Positions 16,155 to 27,122 are shown, counted from the stretch's first letter. The stretch: 64,000 nucleotides of DNA from Rhynchopus sp. YZ270_cl-10 (GCA_964035575.1 OZ037876.1:1-64000), one strand, 5' to 3'. Numbers and translations: made by a program. Notes: a model not told the origin generated them from the sequence alone.

Positions 16155-16265
16155 GGCCAGTCTCTTTCGAGGCTGGCCATGTTTGACAAAGTTGTGTGAG
16201 AAGAATATAATCTTCATGCTTCCATACCAATGAAGTACAGAAACTGTAGCTTTAGAAATCGTTGG
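16155..16265 (-). ncRNA. SL: Spliced-leader RNA (SL-a)
   Basis: Exon 16228-16265 (38 nt, CCAACG...TTCATTG), then the intron starting GTATGGAAGC. AACTTTGTC is the probable Sm site, followed by the terminal hairpin GGCCAGCCTC-GAAA-GAGACTGGCC and a T run. The capped exon is added to the 5' end of mRNAs by trans-splicing. Its promoter box (16296-16315, ATGTTTACCAG) is the most degenerate of the five. Confidence 0.93.
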
Positions 16266-16431
16266 TTGCCCTTTTTCTTAACATTGCTCTAAGCACCAAC
16301 ATGTACTGGTAAACATGCCAGTAGTGGTGAATAATGTGGGTAGGAATGGTCTGGGCAACGTGGTGGGGTGTATCAACAACACATGTGTATGGTGATGTGG
16401 AAACAATGTTCACATGGAAAAATGTAAAAAA

Positions 16432-16744
16432 GAAACGCTTCTCCAGTTCAAGCCATTGAGTTGGAAACACCCTCACTCTGCTCTGTGCTGCGATCCTTGA
16501 ACTGTCCACTGCAGGAGTTATGAGCTGCTCTGTGAGACCAGCCTGGCCCGGTTCACCCCATTTCACTCTGATTGTTGCCCTGGTTTACACCAAGGCCGCA
16601 AACAGGACAGTAGACTAACACGGACAACACATCAACACAGAAGTTGAAGGTGCCTTTGGTCCACCTCAAAGAGTGCCCAGTTCTGGAGAAGCTTGCCCCC
16701 CCAGAAGCTAGGGGTTTCAGGATGCAGCCAACACATCCCGGCTC
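16432..16744 (-). ncRNA. 7SL: 7SL RNA of the signal recognition particle
   Basis: 313 nt ending at a T6 run. The 5' end GAGCCGGGATGTGTTGGCTG resembles the Alu domain start GCCGGGCGCGGTGGC. GGGGTGAACCGGGCCAGGC (16541-16559), then GAGCAG and AACTCC, and further on GGATCGCAGCACAG, match SRP helix 8 (GGGGTGAACCGGCCCAGG, GGAGCAGG, AACTCC, GGGATCGCGCC). The start lies 24 bases after an H-element, as for U6. It is the scaffold of SRP, which targets secretory proteins to the ER. In kinetoplastids a divergent tRNA drives 7SL; none is present here. Confidence 0.85.
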
Positions 16745-16767
16745 AATAGATACCATATTGTCGGAAT

Positions 16768-16802
16768 ACAAGACAGGGTTGTCTAGTTGGAGGTGGGTCA
16801 GG
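16768..16802 (-). promoter_or_regulatory. H-element of 7SL
   Basis: CCTGACCCACCTCCAAC followed by CTAGACAACCCTGTCTTGT, ending 24 bases before 7SL. Confidence 0.65.
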
Positions 16803-16898
16803 TCAAAAACGTGGTTTTGAAGATCCTCACTTCTTGTGTGTGTTTTTTTTTTTGCTTTGCACAAAGACACACAAAGACAATCATGCTAACGTAAAAAA

Positions 16899-17008
16899 GG
16901 CCAGTCTCTTTCGAAACTAGCCATGTTTTGACAAAGTTGTGTGAGAAGAGTAATCTTCATGCTTCCATACCAATGAAGTACAGAAACTGTAGCTTTAGAA
17001 ATCGTTGG
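16899..17008 (-). ncRNA. SL: Spliced-leader RNA (SL-b)
   Basis: Exon 16971-17008, intron GTATGGAAGC, terminal hairpin with one changed arm (GGCTAGTTTC) and a T6 run. PSE at 17034-17059 (ATGCTTCCCTG, 49 bp upstream). Confidence 0.93.
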
Positions 17009-17169
17009 TTGCTCTTTTTCTCTACACAGCTTTCGACATGTATATGCTCAGGGAAGCATGCCAGTAGCATAAACCATATGGTCGTTTTTTGAAACCAATA
17101 TTTCAATGGGTTACTGCAGCCTGCCACTTGCCACCTGTGGGTGATGGGTATGTCTGCACATATGTGTTG

Positions 17170-17182
17170 GTCTGGGAAGCAT
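17170..17182 (-). promoter_or_regulatory. Orphan PSE-like box
   Basis: ATGCTTCCCAGACC on the minus strand with no known gene 50 bp downstream. A transcript would start near 17131 (GCAAGTGGCAGG...). It lies between SL-b and U6. Confidence 0.35.
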
Positions 17183-17233
17183 GAAGAAGACACCAGTGTA
17201 AAAAATACGTGTGATCCGGGGGACAAAAAAAAA

Positions 17234-17334
17234 GTTGATACTTTCTCGATTAATGCGTGTCATCCTTGCGCAGGGACCATGCTAATCTTCTCTGTATCGA
17301 TCCAATTTTAACGGATGTCCCATTTCTGGGGTCC
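17234..17334 (-). ncRNA. U6: U6 spliceosomal snRNA
   Basis: Starts with a GGACCCCAG hairpin and GGGACATCC, as in kinetoplastid U6. The catalytic core is canonical: GATACAGAGAAGATTAGC, then CCCTGCGCAAGGATGACACG. It ends in T9. The ACAGAGA box and AGC triad are intact. A TATATA lies just upstream (17337-17342). There is no PSE and no tRNA gene nearby; an H-element ends 24 bases upstream. Confidence 0.97.
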
Positions 17335-17357
17335 AGTATATATGCACAAGGTGGTTG

Positions 17358-17394
17358 ACAAGACAGGGGCCCCTTGTTGGAGTTGGGTCAGGGT
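17358..17394 (-). promoter_or_regulatory. H-element of U6
   Basis: ACCCTGACCCAACTCCAAC followed by CAAGGGGCCCCTGTCTTGT. The loop of the hairpin differs from the other copies, but the flanks and the distance to the start are kept. Confidence 0.65.
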
Positions 17395-17477
17395 CTGAAT
17401 GTGGTTCTAAACTTCTGCTGTTGTTGTGTGGGTTTTTTTGCTTCTTGTGCACAAGACGATCGTGTTAACGTAAAAAA

Positions 17478-17587
17478 GGCCAGTCTCTTTCGAAACTGGC
17501 CATGTTTTGACAAAGTTGTGTGAGAAGAATAATCTTCATGCTTCCATACCAATGAAGTACAGAAACTGTAGCTTTAGAAATCGTTGG
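17478..17587 (-). ncRNA. SL: Spliced-leader RNA (SL-c)
   Basis: Exon 17550-17587, same intron, Sm-like site, terminal hairpin and T6. PSE at 17618-17637 (ATGATTCCCAG). The region upstream (17690-17830) contains an inverted 170-bp satellite monomer. Confidence 0.93.
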
Positions 17588-17896
17588 TTGCCCTTTTTCT
17601 CTACAATGTTCTAAGTGCCAACATGTTCTGGGAATCATGCCATATGTATCATTATTATGGTGGGTTTTTTTTCTAACATAGCCGTAGAGTGGCTTATAAA
17701 CATACCTAAGGATGCCCAATGTGCTCGAAAGTCCAAAAATCTTGGGAATACGGGATATTTGGGCTCATTTGAGTCAATTGCGTGGTCGTACAATTTAATC
17801 TGAGCATTACACATATCCTAATCACCAAAATATTCGAAGAACATGGGAATCATGTGTGTTTTTTGGGTTTGCACAAGGTGATGTTAACGTAAAAAA

Positions 17897-18006
17897 GGCC
17901 AGTCTCTTTCGAAACTGGCCATGTTTTGACAAAGTTGTGTGAAGAATATAATCTTCATGCTTCCATACCAATGAAGTACAGAAACTGTAGCTTTAGAAAT
18001 CGTTGG
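17897..18006 (-). ncRNA. SL: Spliced-leader RNA (SL-d)
   Basis: Exon 17969-18006. The intron is one or two bases different from SL-c in the TTCTTCACACAAC stretch. Promoter box at 18038-18056 (GGCTTCCCAG). Confidence 0.93.
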
Positions 18007-18330
18007 TTGCCCTTTTTCTCTACAATGTTCTAGGTACCCACTTGTTCTGGGAAGCCTTCTGCCAATGTCTATAATACGGTTGCTTTTTCGTACCTGACAT
18101 CTTGGTCACTGTGAAGGTTCTACATAAAAATATCCTTAAGTGTGATCCTACATAAGGATATTCGACAGAGTCAACAGTGGCTTCTGAAGGGGAACAAGTG
18201 TCACAAATATGGTTTTGCAGGCGATATAAAAATGGGGTGCAGTAAGCACTTGTGTGTTATGTCATGTGTGAATCGTGTGTGTTTTTGGGTTTGCTTCTTG
18301 TGCACAAGACGATCATGCTAACGTAAAAAA

Positions 18331-18440
18331 GGCCAGTCTCTTTCGAGACTGGCCATGTTTGACAAAGTTGTGTGAGAAGATATAATCTTCATGCTTCCAT
18401 ACCAATGAAGTACAGAAACTGTAGCTTTAGAAATCGTTGG
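18331..18440 (-). ncRNA. SL: Spliced-leader RNA (SL-e)
   Basis: Exon 18403-18440, intact terminal hairpin GGCCAGTCTC/GAGACTGGCC, T6. PSE at 18471-18491 (ATGCTTCCCAGG). Last RNA gene of the unit. Confidence 0.93.
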
Positions 18441-20955
18441 TTGCCTTTTTTCTCTACAACGTTCTGAGTACAGACGTGTCCTGGGAAGCATGCCAGTAGT
18501 GTAAAAAATATGATGGTTTTTTTGTACCTAACATCTTGTACACTGAGAAGGTTCTGCACAAGTGGAAGCCTATATAAGGATATTCATAAGAGTCAAAAGG
18601 GGCTTCTGAAGGGGTATATGGGTAGTATGAGCTCATATGAATCCATTAAAAGCGTCTATGGCATGATCTAAGCATCACATAATTTCTGAAATCAATACCA
18701 ACCACAATTTACGGCTATTTTTCCAGCAATAGCCGTATCATGGCTTATAACCATACCTAAGGATGTCCAATATGCTGGAAAAGTTAATAATCTTGGGTAT
18801 ATAGGGTTTTTGGGCACATTTGAGTCAATTGCGGGGTCTTACGATTTAATCTGAGCATCACACATATCCTAATCACCTATATAATCGAAAAACACATACA
18901 AAATGACCTACATAGCCGTAAAATGACCCAAATGTGCATATTCGGGTTGAAATTTCATTTTTTCGGAAAGTTTTTTTTTCTCAACAATTACATGGGTGAG
19001 TTCCGAGTACATTATGGGGTCGTAAGTTTTTATTCAAGCATCACACATTATGTAGAATAATTTATGCCATACAATGTTACCAAAAAAAGTCGATTTTTGG
19101 TCACTTTTTCAAAAATATGAAAATTCGATTTTTGGGTACTAGATAGGTCTTTCCGGTGCAAAAACGACCGTTAAATGGATTCTCCGGGGTCCTAAGGCCC
19201 CAAAAATCACTTTTGGACACACGGGCAATATCCCAGTATACCCTAGGAAATTGGTGGGAACCCAAAAATTGGCCTCAAAATCCGACCAAAACCAAGGTTT
19301 CTGTAGAGGTACATGTGAACCTCATGTGTGTTCTGGAGACCCATTTTGTTTTTAAAAGTGAATCTAAATAGCCAAAAATTTAAAACTCTTGTAGCGCATT
19401 CGGAATAGAGGGGGTATTCGCGAAAACCTGTGCGAAACATTTATCAATTCAGGTCTGACCCACATGGTCATGACCCCATATTTTGGGTGCGGAAAACACC
19501 CTATCTGTTGACCTACCGGCTTGTATGCCTGTATACCTGGTTGGGTCAACTTTTTGAAAATTTCCTGGGCCATATACCCTATTTGGGCCCCCTGAATCCA
19601 TTGCGACATCGTTTTTTCACATCCGAGTGAAAACTAATATATAGGATAACCCATGGGTATGGGTACCTCGCTCAATACCCCTAAAATCAGTGCTTTTGAA
19701 AATGACCTTATGGAAAAATGTATCCAAAATATTGAAACATGTTCTCCTGGCATCTGCAACACGATATTTTGGGCCCCCTGGGCCCCGGGGGCCCTACGGG
19801 CCCCCATATTCGCGAAAAGTTGGGCATCCCAGCTAGTGGGTCGGTACTGGGTATACAAACATCCCCCCAAAAAGTGAGATTTTGACCCCCCAAAAATGGC
19901 CATTTTTTTACTCCCCGGGACCTTCTCAGGTGTGTATTCGGACCCTCTCGTGGTCTTAAACCGGATTTTTGGGGCCCCCACACCCTGGAATACCCCCCAT
20001 AGTGTCGTTTTTTCACCCGCAGGGCCGATTTTTTAGAAAAAATTTGGTTTTTAAGGAACAACATTTACCCTGCGACACCTTGAAAAACAGGTGATTTTTG
20101 CCTTTTTCAGTTGTGTGTGTGCAGTGCCGAATTCCCCAGGCTTGGTGAAAGTTGTGCCTCCAATACCCCTATGTGGGTTGGAAAAATCAAATAAAGATAA
20201 AATTTTGAGGCAGCCTGGGGGTGTGCTATGGTAAACAATTTGTGTGTGTAAAAATACCCCTAAAAAACACCCTAAAAATGGCTGTTTTTCGCCTATTTTT
20301 GGGGGTCGCCTGAGCTATTTTTTTTATTGTTTTGGCTTTTCCTGGGACCTGAAAATAGGGTCCTGGGCCCAATATGTCCCAATGAGGCCATTGGAATATC
20401 GATTTTTTCCAGATATGGGCCTCCTAGACCGAAATTTTTGATTTTGGTGTTGCAAAAATTTTCGAAAATCCTGAAAAGTGCCCAAAAACACGTAAAAACA
20501 CGTGTATAGGCACACCCTATCGGCCCCCAGCATTGCCCAGGATTGTTGCAAATTTTCCCTGCATGGGGGCCCTCCGGGCCCCCTGGACCCATTGCGACCC
20601 GATTGGTTCACATTCCTGGAAAATTTGGTCCCTAAGACACATACGTGGTTAACATACCCCTGAAAAACACCCTATTTTTGACCCTAAAAAACACCCTATT
20701 TTTGACCCTGAAAACATGATTTTAGCAAATAGGGCAACTAGTTTGGTGATCCAGCGACCGACTCATGGGCCCAGTATGTCCAACAGGGCCATATGTTTGG
20801 TAAATTTTACCGGGGGCAAGGGGATGTACAAAAAAAAAGTGGATTTTTTACCTTAAAAAAATGGCCAAAAATAGGCCAAAAATGGCCATTTTTCGGCCAT
20901 GTGACCCCCACAGCAACCCTATATAGACCCCAAAAAACCTAATATTTTTTTCCCA

Positions 20956-20998
20956 GCGATGTGTCCTGGGGGCCCTTCGGGCCCCCAGGACACATCGC
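20956..20998. repeat. Perfect 20-bp hairpin
   Basis: GCGATGTGTCCTGGGGGCCC, loop TTC, then its exact reverse complement. Unit 2 copy: 43328-43370. Confidence 0.95.
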
Positions 20999-21010
20999 AA
21001 CCCCGTTTTT

Positions 21011-21043
21011 TCAAAAAGTTGGCCCTACGGGCCAACTTTTTGA
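21011..21043. repeat. Perfect 15-bp hairpin
   Basis: TCAAAAAGTTGGCCC, loop TAC, reverse complement. It lies 12 bases after the 20-bp hairpin. Unit 2 copy: 43383-43415. Confidence 0.95.
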
Positions 21044-22089
21044 GGTGGCCTGTAGGGTGACCCCTTCAAAAAGCTGGAACCCGGATTTTGGGGTCAGGGG
21101 TCCCTTTATGCACTTTTATGTATAAAAAAATGTCTGGGGCGAGAAAATGCAAATTTTTGCCTGCAAACACACTGCATACTACGACAGGACCATATTCCAT
21201 CTTATCAGGAAAAATTTCGGAGGTGTTAGTCATAAAAACAATTTAAAATTTTTTGAAAAAACATGAGATCTGGATAAAAGTTTTGACTGTACCTGTGGAA
21301 GGTGGGATTTTGCCTGTGTTTTGACTTTTTTTTTCAGTAAATAAACTTCTACTCATCTCCGGAGGCCGTCCGAGGTCGCAATTAACTCATTTTGACACTT
21401 TAGGGCCATATACCGCCCGTTTTTTCAAAAAGTTGAAAATTTTGGCCCCCAGGATTGGGTACAGCGTGTACTGAACCCTGATTTTCGAAAAATCTCAACT
21501 TTTGAAATTCGTCACTTATGGCAGCATGTATCTGACACCCAATTTTGACTTTTCCCGTGAATCCATTCTGGTGCATATACACTATCTGGCACCCCTGAGT
21601 CCATTGCGGGGTCGTTTTTTCAAAAAGTCGACCGGACTAATACCTAATATGACCCTGGGTATAGCGTACCGTCTCAGAAACACCCCAAAATCAGTGTTTT
21701 TGAAGGGTTCTCACAGCTAAAATCGATGAAAAAATGTCAAAATCACTTTCCCGTGACCCAATAGCGTGAAATATGGCCCATGTGGGCCCCCAGGACCTAT
21801 AACACCCCCAATCGGTCGATTCCATGCATATTTCACACCCCCAGATATATGTGCCCATGGGGTGCCAGACCCCAAAATCATGATTTTTTCATGATTTTTG
21901 GCCCGATGCACTGACCTGCAGGGCCATACCGTCTACCGGGGCAACCATATTTTTGAAAAATCGGCCTTGCATAGGGCCCAGTATGTCCCACAGGGTATGT
22001 TGCCCCAGATTCAGGTCCCCGCACAAGCCAAACCAATATTTTAAAATCGATTTTTTTGAAAAAAATATTTTTCAAAAAAAATCGTGATT

Positions 22090-23290
22090 TTTGGGATTTT
22101 GGTGATTTTTACAGTTTTGCACACCCTGAAAATCGATTTTTTCGGCTCCGCCGGTGAAATATCGACATAATTTAGGTATGTTATGTGCATAATATACCCA
22201 TTAGAGCCCATTCAATTCACATTCCGACCATTTTTCGTGAAAAAATGCAACTTTTTGTCACCGTGACCCCCAAAAATGACGATTTTTTGGTCGATTTTTT
22301 CGGCCAAAAATTTCGTACCACAGGGCCATACCATATACTGGGATTATCAACATTTTGAAAATACGGCCTGGTATTCGGGTCTATATGTCCCATGGGGCCC
22401 ATAGTAACCTTACTGGGTCATGCCCAAAGCCAATCTTAATAGTAAAATTCGATTTTCTGTGAAAAATATTTTGACCAAAAAATCGTCATTTTTCCGATTT
22501 TCGTCATTTTTACAGTTTTGCACACCCAGAAAATCGATTTTTTCGGCTCCGCCGGTGAAATATCGACATAATTTAGGTATGTTATGTGCATAATATACCC
22601 ATTAGAGCCCATTCAAGTCACATTCCGACCATTTTTCGTGAAAAAATGCAACTTTTTGTCACCGTGACCCCCAAAAATGACGATTTTTTGGTTGATTTTT
22701 TCGGCCAAAAATTTCGTACCACAGGGCCATACCATATACTGGGATTATCAACTTTTTGAAAATACGGCCTGGTATTCGGGTGTATATGTCCCATGGGGCC
22801 CATAGTAACCTTACTGGGTCATGCCCAAAGCCAATCTTAATAGTAAAATTCGATTTTCTGTGAAAAATATTTTCACCAAAAAATCGTCATTTTTCCGATT
22901 TTCGTCATTTTTACAGTTTTGCACACCCTGAAAATCGATTTTTTCGGCTCCGCCGGTGAAATATCGACATAATTTAGGTATGTTATGTGCATAATATACC
23001 CATTAGAGCCCATTCAAGTCACATTCCGACCATTTTTCGTGAAAAAATGCAACTTTTTGTCACCGTGACCCCGAAAAATGACGATTTTTTGGTCGATTTT
23101 TTCGGCCAAAAATTTCGTACCACAGGGCCATACCATATACTGGGATTATCAACTTTTTGAAAATACGGCCTGGTATTCGGGTGTATATGTCCCATGGGGC
23201 CCATAGTAACCTTACTGGGTCATGCCCAAAGCCAATCTTAATAGTAAAATTCGATTTTCTGTGAAAAATATTTTGACCAAAAAATCGACT
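22090..23290. repeat. 401-bp tandem repeat, three units
   Basis: The segment with TTTTTCGGCTCCGCCGG and CATTAGAGCCCATTCAA recurs with a period of 401 bases (for example 22217, 22618, 23019). The units differ by a few bases. Unit 2 of the large duplication has a single copy (about 44460-44860). Confidence 0.93.
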
Positions 23291-23299
23291 TTTTTCAAA

Positions 23300-24950
23300 A
23301 TATTTCTCAGTTAGACATTGTGTGATGCTCGGATCTGACCGTACGACCCCGCAATTGACTCAGATGTGCTCAAATACCCCATATACCCAAGAAAAATGCA
23401 TTTTAGAGTGAAAATAAGGTTCGTACAGAGGTCATATGCCTGTGTACAGGTAAATTTGCCTGTAACCCCAATGTTTGAGCACCAGCTAAGTTGTAGAGAG
23501 GGCCTGATACTCGGATTTGACCGTGCAACCCCGCAATTGACTCAGATTGGCCCAAAAACCCTATATTCCCAAGATTTATGCATTTTCGTGCATATTTGAG
23601 GTATTTAGATATGGTTATATGCATTTTACACCAAAATACAGGTGTTTGTTGCACCTGTAAAATTTGAGACATTATGTGATGCTCTAATCTGATCGTGCGA
23701 CCCCGCAATTGACTCAAAAGTGCCCAAAAACCCCATATACCCAAGATTTTTGCATTTTCGTGCATATTTGAGACATATGATTATTAGTCATTTTACCCAA
23801 AATACAGGTGTTTGTTGCATATTTGAAATTCTAGACATTGTGTGATACTCGGATCTGATCGTACGACCCCGCAATTGACTCAGATTGGCCCAAAAACCCT
23901 ATATTCCCAAGATTTATGCATTTTCGTGCATATTTGAGGTATTTATATATGGTTATATGCATTTTACACCAAAATACAGGTGTTTGTTGCACCTGTAAAA
24001 TTTGAGACATTATGTGATGCTCTAATCTGATCGTGCGACCCCGCAATTGACTCAAAAGTGCCCAAAAACCCCATATACCCAAGATTTTTGCATTTTCGTG
24101 CATATTTGAGACATATGATTATTAGTCATTTTACCCAAAATACAGGTGTTTGTTGCATATTTGAAATTCTAGACATTGTGTGATACTCGGATCTGATCGT
24201 ACGACCCCGCAATTGACTCAGATTGGCCCAAAAACCCTATATACCCAAGATTTCTTCATTTTCGTGCGTATTTGAGACATTCAGATATGGTTATATGCAT
24301 TTTACACCAAAATACAGGTGTTTGTTGCATATTTGAAATTCTAGACATTGTGTGATACTCGGATCTGATCGTACGACCCCGCAATGAACTCAGATGTGCC
24401 CAAAAACCCCATATACCCAAGATTTCTTCATTTTCGTGCACATTTGAGGTATTCAGATATGGTTGTATGCATTTTACACCAAAATACAGGTATTTGTTAC
24501 ACAGGTAAAATTCTAGACATTATGTGATGCTCTAATTTGATCGTGCGACCCCGCAATGAACTCAGATGTGCCCAAAAACCCCATATACCCAAGATTTTTG
24601 CATTTTCGAGCATATTCTAATTGCTTAGATAGGGTATAAAGGCATTTTGCCCACAATTTTGCGACATTTTACCGATTAGGACACTTCTGATGCTCCAATC
24701 AAATCGTCCGACCCCGCAATGGATTCAGAATGGCCCAAAAACCCTGTATTCCCAAGATTTTTGCACTTTTGAGGGTTTCTGACATCCTTAGATAGGATAA
24801 AGAGGCATTTTCAGGTATTTTGATAAACGGACATTTTGTCTATTAGGATATGTGTGATGCTCAGATTGATTCATCTGACCTCATAATGGATTCAAGAGCC
24901 CCTAAATATGCCATTTTCCCAAAAATTTCTCACTTTTGACAATTTTGAAG
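23300..24950. repeat. Satellite of about 170-bp monomers, partly as 341-bp dimers
   Basis: GACCCCGCAATTGACTC with TGTGATGCTC recurs at about 23311, 23500, 23665, 23833, 24006, 24174, 24347, 24516 and 24690. Spacing alternates 168 and 173, so 341-bp dimers repeat. The monomers diverge towards the right. The remainder to 25160 is unremarkable. Confidence 0.88.
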
Positions 24951-25162
24951 ATCCTCAGAAAGAGTGAGGAGACAAAAAAATGAGAAAAATCTGGAAAAAC
25001 CAAAATATATTATTCGTCTCAGGTGTTGAACCCGGGACCGAAAGAATTTCGGACCACGGTACAACACACTAGGATTTTCTGACGCAAGTATTTTTTTAGT
25101 TTTTTATGGATGCGCACAGCTAAGAACCGGTCTGACAATTTAAATCTATTTTTCGGTGTATT

Positions 25163-25217
25163 TATCCAGTTGGTCACCCACGCCAGTACTATCCAGGCTT
25201 AGAGGTGTCTAACTTCT
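25163..25217 (-). pseudogene. 5S rRNA fragment at the unit junction
   Basis: Minus strand GAGAAGTTAGACACC...GCCTGGATAGTACTGGCGTG, then GGTGACCAACTGG. The internal control region is kept, while both ends and several positions have changed. It ends exactly at the start of unit 2. Confidence 0.85.
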
Positions 25218-25274
25218 CAGGTAAATACGGACTGTTAATAAGTCTTCCCAGCTTTTCTATCCAGACCTATTATT

Positions 25275-25393
25275 GGATTCGGCCATACTCTGGTGAATAC
25301 ACCTCATCCCGCCTGATTTGAGAAGTTAAGCACCAGCAGGCCTGGATAGTACTGGCGTGGGTGACCAGCTGGGAAGTCCGGGTGCTTGAATCC
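25275..25393 (+). rRNA. 5S: 5S ribosomal RNA (unit 2)
   Basis: Copy of the gene at 2891; same sequence. Confidence 0.95.
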
Positions 25394-25520
25394 TTTTTAC
25401 TTTTCTTCTGTTGTGTTAGGTGTGTGGTTTTGAGGATGTCTTCCCAGCTTTTCTATCCAGACCCTGACCCATCTCCAACAAGACGACCCTGTCTTGTATT
25501 CCGATGTTTGCTGTATGTTT

Positions 25521-25621
25521 GGGTGCTAAGTTAGTGTGCTACTTCGAAACCAAACAACTCGTTCAGCAACAACAAAAACTTGAAAAAGACATTTCTTCTG
25601 AGAAAATTCTTTTACAATTTT
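25521..25621 (+). ncRNA. Unassigned small RNA X1 (unit 2)
   Basis: Copy of X1 at 3137, with its H-element at 25461-25497. Confidence 0.42.
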
Positions 25622-25767
25622 GTGTGAAGACCGGTCATGTTTGCGGGCCCGATGTGGCCTGCGACGGACTACTCTCATATGATAGTAAATCCCGTACAAT
25701 CTGTACAGAATATTACCATGACGATATTATTCTTACATTCGTGTAAACTAAAAGCATCTTAATCAGC

Positions 25768-25839
25768 GGCGATTTAGCTCAGTGGCAGAGCATTGGTCTT
25801 GTAAACCAAGGGTCGGGGGTTCGATCCCCCCAGTTGCCT
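25768..25839 (+). tRNA. trnT: tRNA-Thr(TGT) (unit 2)
   Basis: Copy of the gene at 3384. Confidence 0.95.
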
Positions 25840-26654
25840 TTCTATTTTTTGGTGATGTGATGTGATGCGGTTGTGCTGAAGAAGCAGCAACTGAGCACTG
25901 GATGTGACAGGCAGGAACGCAGAAGGGAGATGGCCTGGCCGTACTCCAGTACAGGCCCGAGCGAGTGCTCACAGAATGGGCTCCAAAAACCAGCACAGAA
26001 TGGAATGGCTGGAGACTTTTTGGCTTACTGTAAGGATTTGTTAGGAGTGGAAAAAAAAACTCCTGACCCGGGTATTGAATTTTCAGATCATTTTCTCAGT
26101 CACAATGCAAGCACAGAATGGAAACGAAAAACCAGCACAGAATGGAATGGCTGGAGTCTTATAGCCGTGTTCCATTCTGTGCTTGGTTTTGGTTTCCATT
26201 CTGTGCTTGCATTGTGACTGAGAAAATGATCCGAAAATTCAATAGCCAGGTCAGGAGTTTTTCCATCTGAATTATGGATTGCTAAGGATTTCCCAGCCAT
26301 TCCATTCTGTGCTGGATTCCACCATTCTGTACTGGTGAGTCGCCAAGAAGCGGCAGCTGAGCACACTGGACATGCCCAGAAAGGAGATAAGTTGTGGGGC
26401 TGAAACGTGCTATCCCCAGCAAAAGGGTCTGGCACTTTTCGCGAGTGGAAGCAGTTCACACCTGGTTGAACGCAAAACCTACACCGGTCGGTGGGAGTCC
26501 TGTGTTGGTTCGGAAAACACATATTTTCACCCAAATTCCACTCTCAACTTGCCAACGAAACAGAACTGAGATCAAGTGGAGGAAATATTTTTTGGTTTTC
26601 ATTTGCCTCAAAATCTCAGAAACCTGCAAAATCGTAAACATTCAAAAAGAAAAG

Positions 26655-26727
26655 CACCTCCCGCGGGGCTCGAACCCGCGACCACAAGGTTAAGGGCCTT
26701 GCGCTCTACCGACTGAGCTAGGGAGGC
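26655..26727 (-). tRNA. trnK: tRNA-Lys(CTT) (unit 2)
   Basis: Copy of the gene at 4271, also with C33. Confidence 0.92.
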
Positions 26728-26835
26728 TCACATTCATTTAAACCAAAGAATCATTGTGGGGGGTGGTCATGCAGAAAAGTCTCTTGTCCTAAATTTGACC
26801 ACCCCAGAGAAAAGGAAAGAAGGTAAAACTATTAG

Positions 26836-26908
26836 GCCCGTGTAGCCCAATGGATAAGGCGTTCGCTTCCTAAGCGAAAGATTGTGGGTTCGATCCCCAC
26901 CATGGGTA
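26836..26908 (+). tRNA. trnR: tRNA-Arg(CCT) (unit 2)
   Basis: Copy of the gene at 4452. Confidence 0.94.
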
Positions 26909-27122
26909 TTCTCTTTTTCACTGGGAAGTGAAAATATGGAAAATGATTTTTCAAGATTCTCTCACTATCTTGGGATTTTGGTGACAACAAAGATATGGCA
27001 AAATACTTTCACAAAAATGCACTTTTCCAAACTTCCTCATCTTGGGATTTTGGTGGTCGAAAAGATGTGGAAATAATTTTTCTAAACAATTCCCAAGCAA
27101 GAAACTACCTAAATAAAAAGAG

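Larger units (their letters stand above)
18560..22080. other. Non-coding, hairpin-rich spacer
   Basis: Low-complexity DNA rich in AAAAT/ATTTT and GGCCC blocks. Inverted 170-bp satellite monomers lie at about 18640-18900 (GAGTCAATTGCGGGGTC is the reverse complement of the later satellite). No ORF here resembles a protein; the short frames fall apart in every direction. Confidence 0.7.
2832..25215. repeat. Unit 1 of 22.4-kb tandem duplication (small-RNA gene block)
   Basis: The same sequence order recurs 22384 bp downstream, starting at the shared CTCAGGTAAATACGG at 2832 and 25216. The unit carries 5S, tRNA, snRNA, SL and 7SL genes, one LINE and a satellite tail. The offset changes from 22384 to 22372 at about 13227-13240, where unit 2 lacks 12 nt, and to 21570 after the 401-bp repeats. 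Confidence 0.95.

Noticed and set aside
22217-23204. Three equally spaced similar 61-codon frames suggesting a repeated gene
   Set aside because: They are the same stretch of the 401-bp DNA repeat and have no protein features.
23300-24950. CRISPR-like regular spacing
   Set aside because: Units are 170-bp diverging monomers without short conserved repeats and unique spacers; the genome is eukaryotic.
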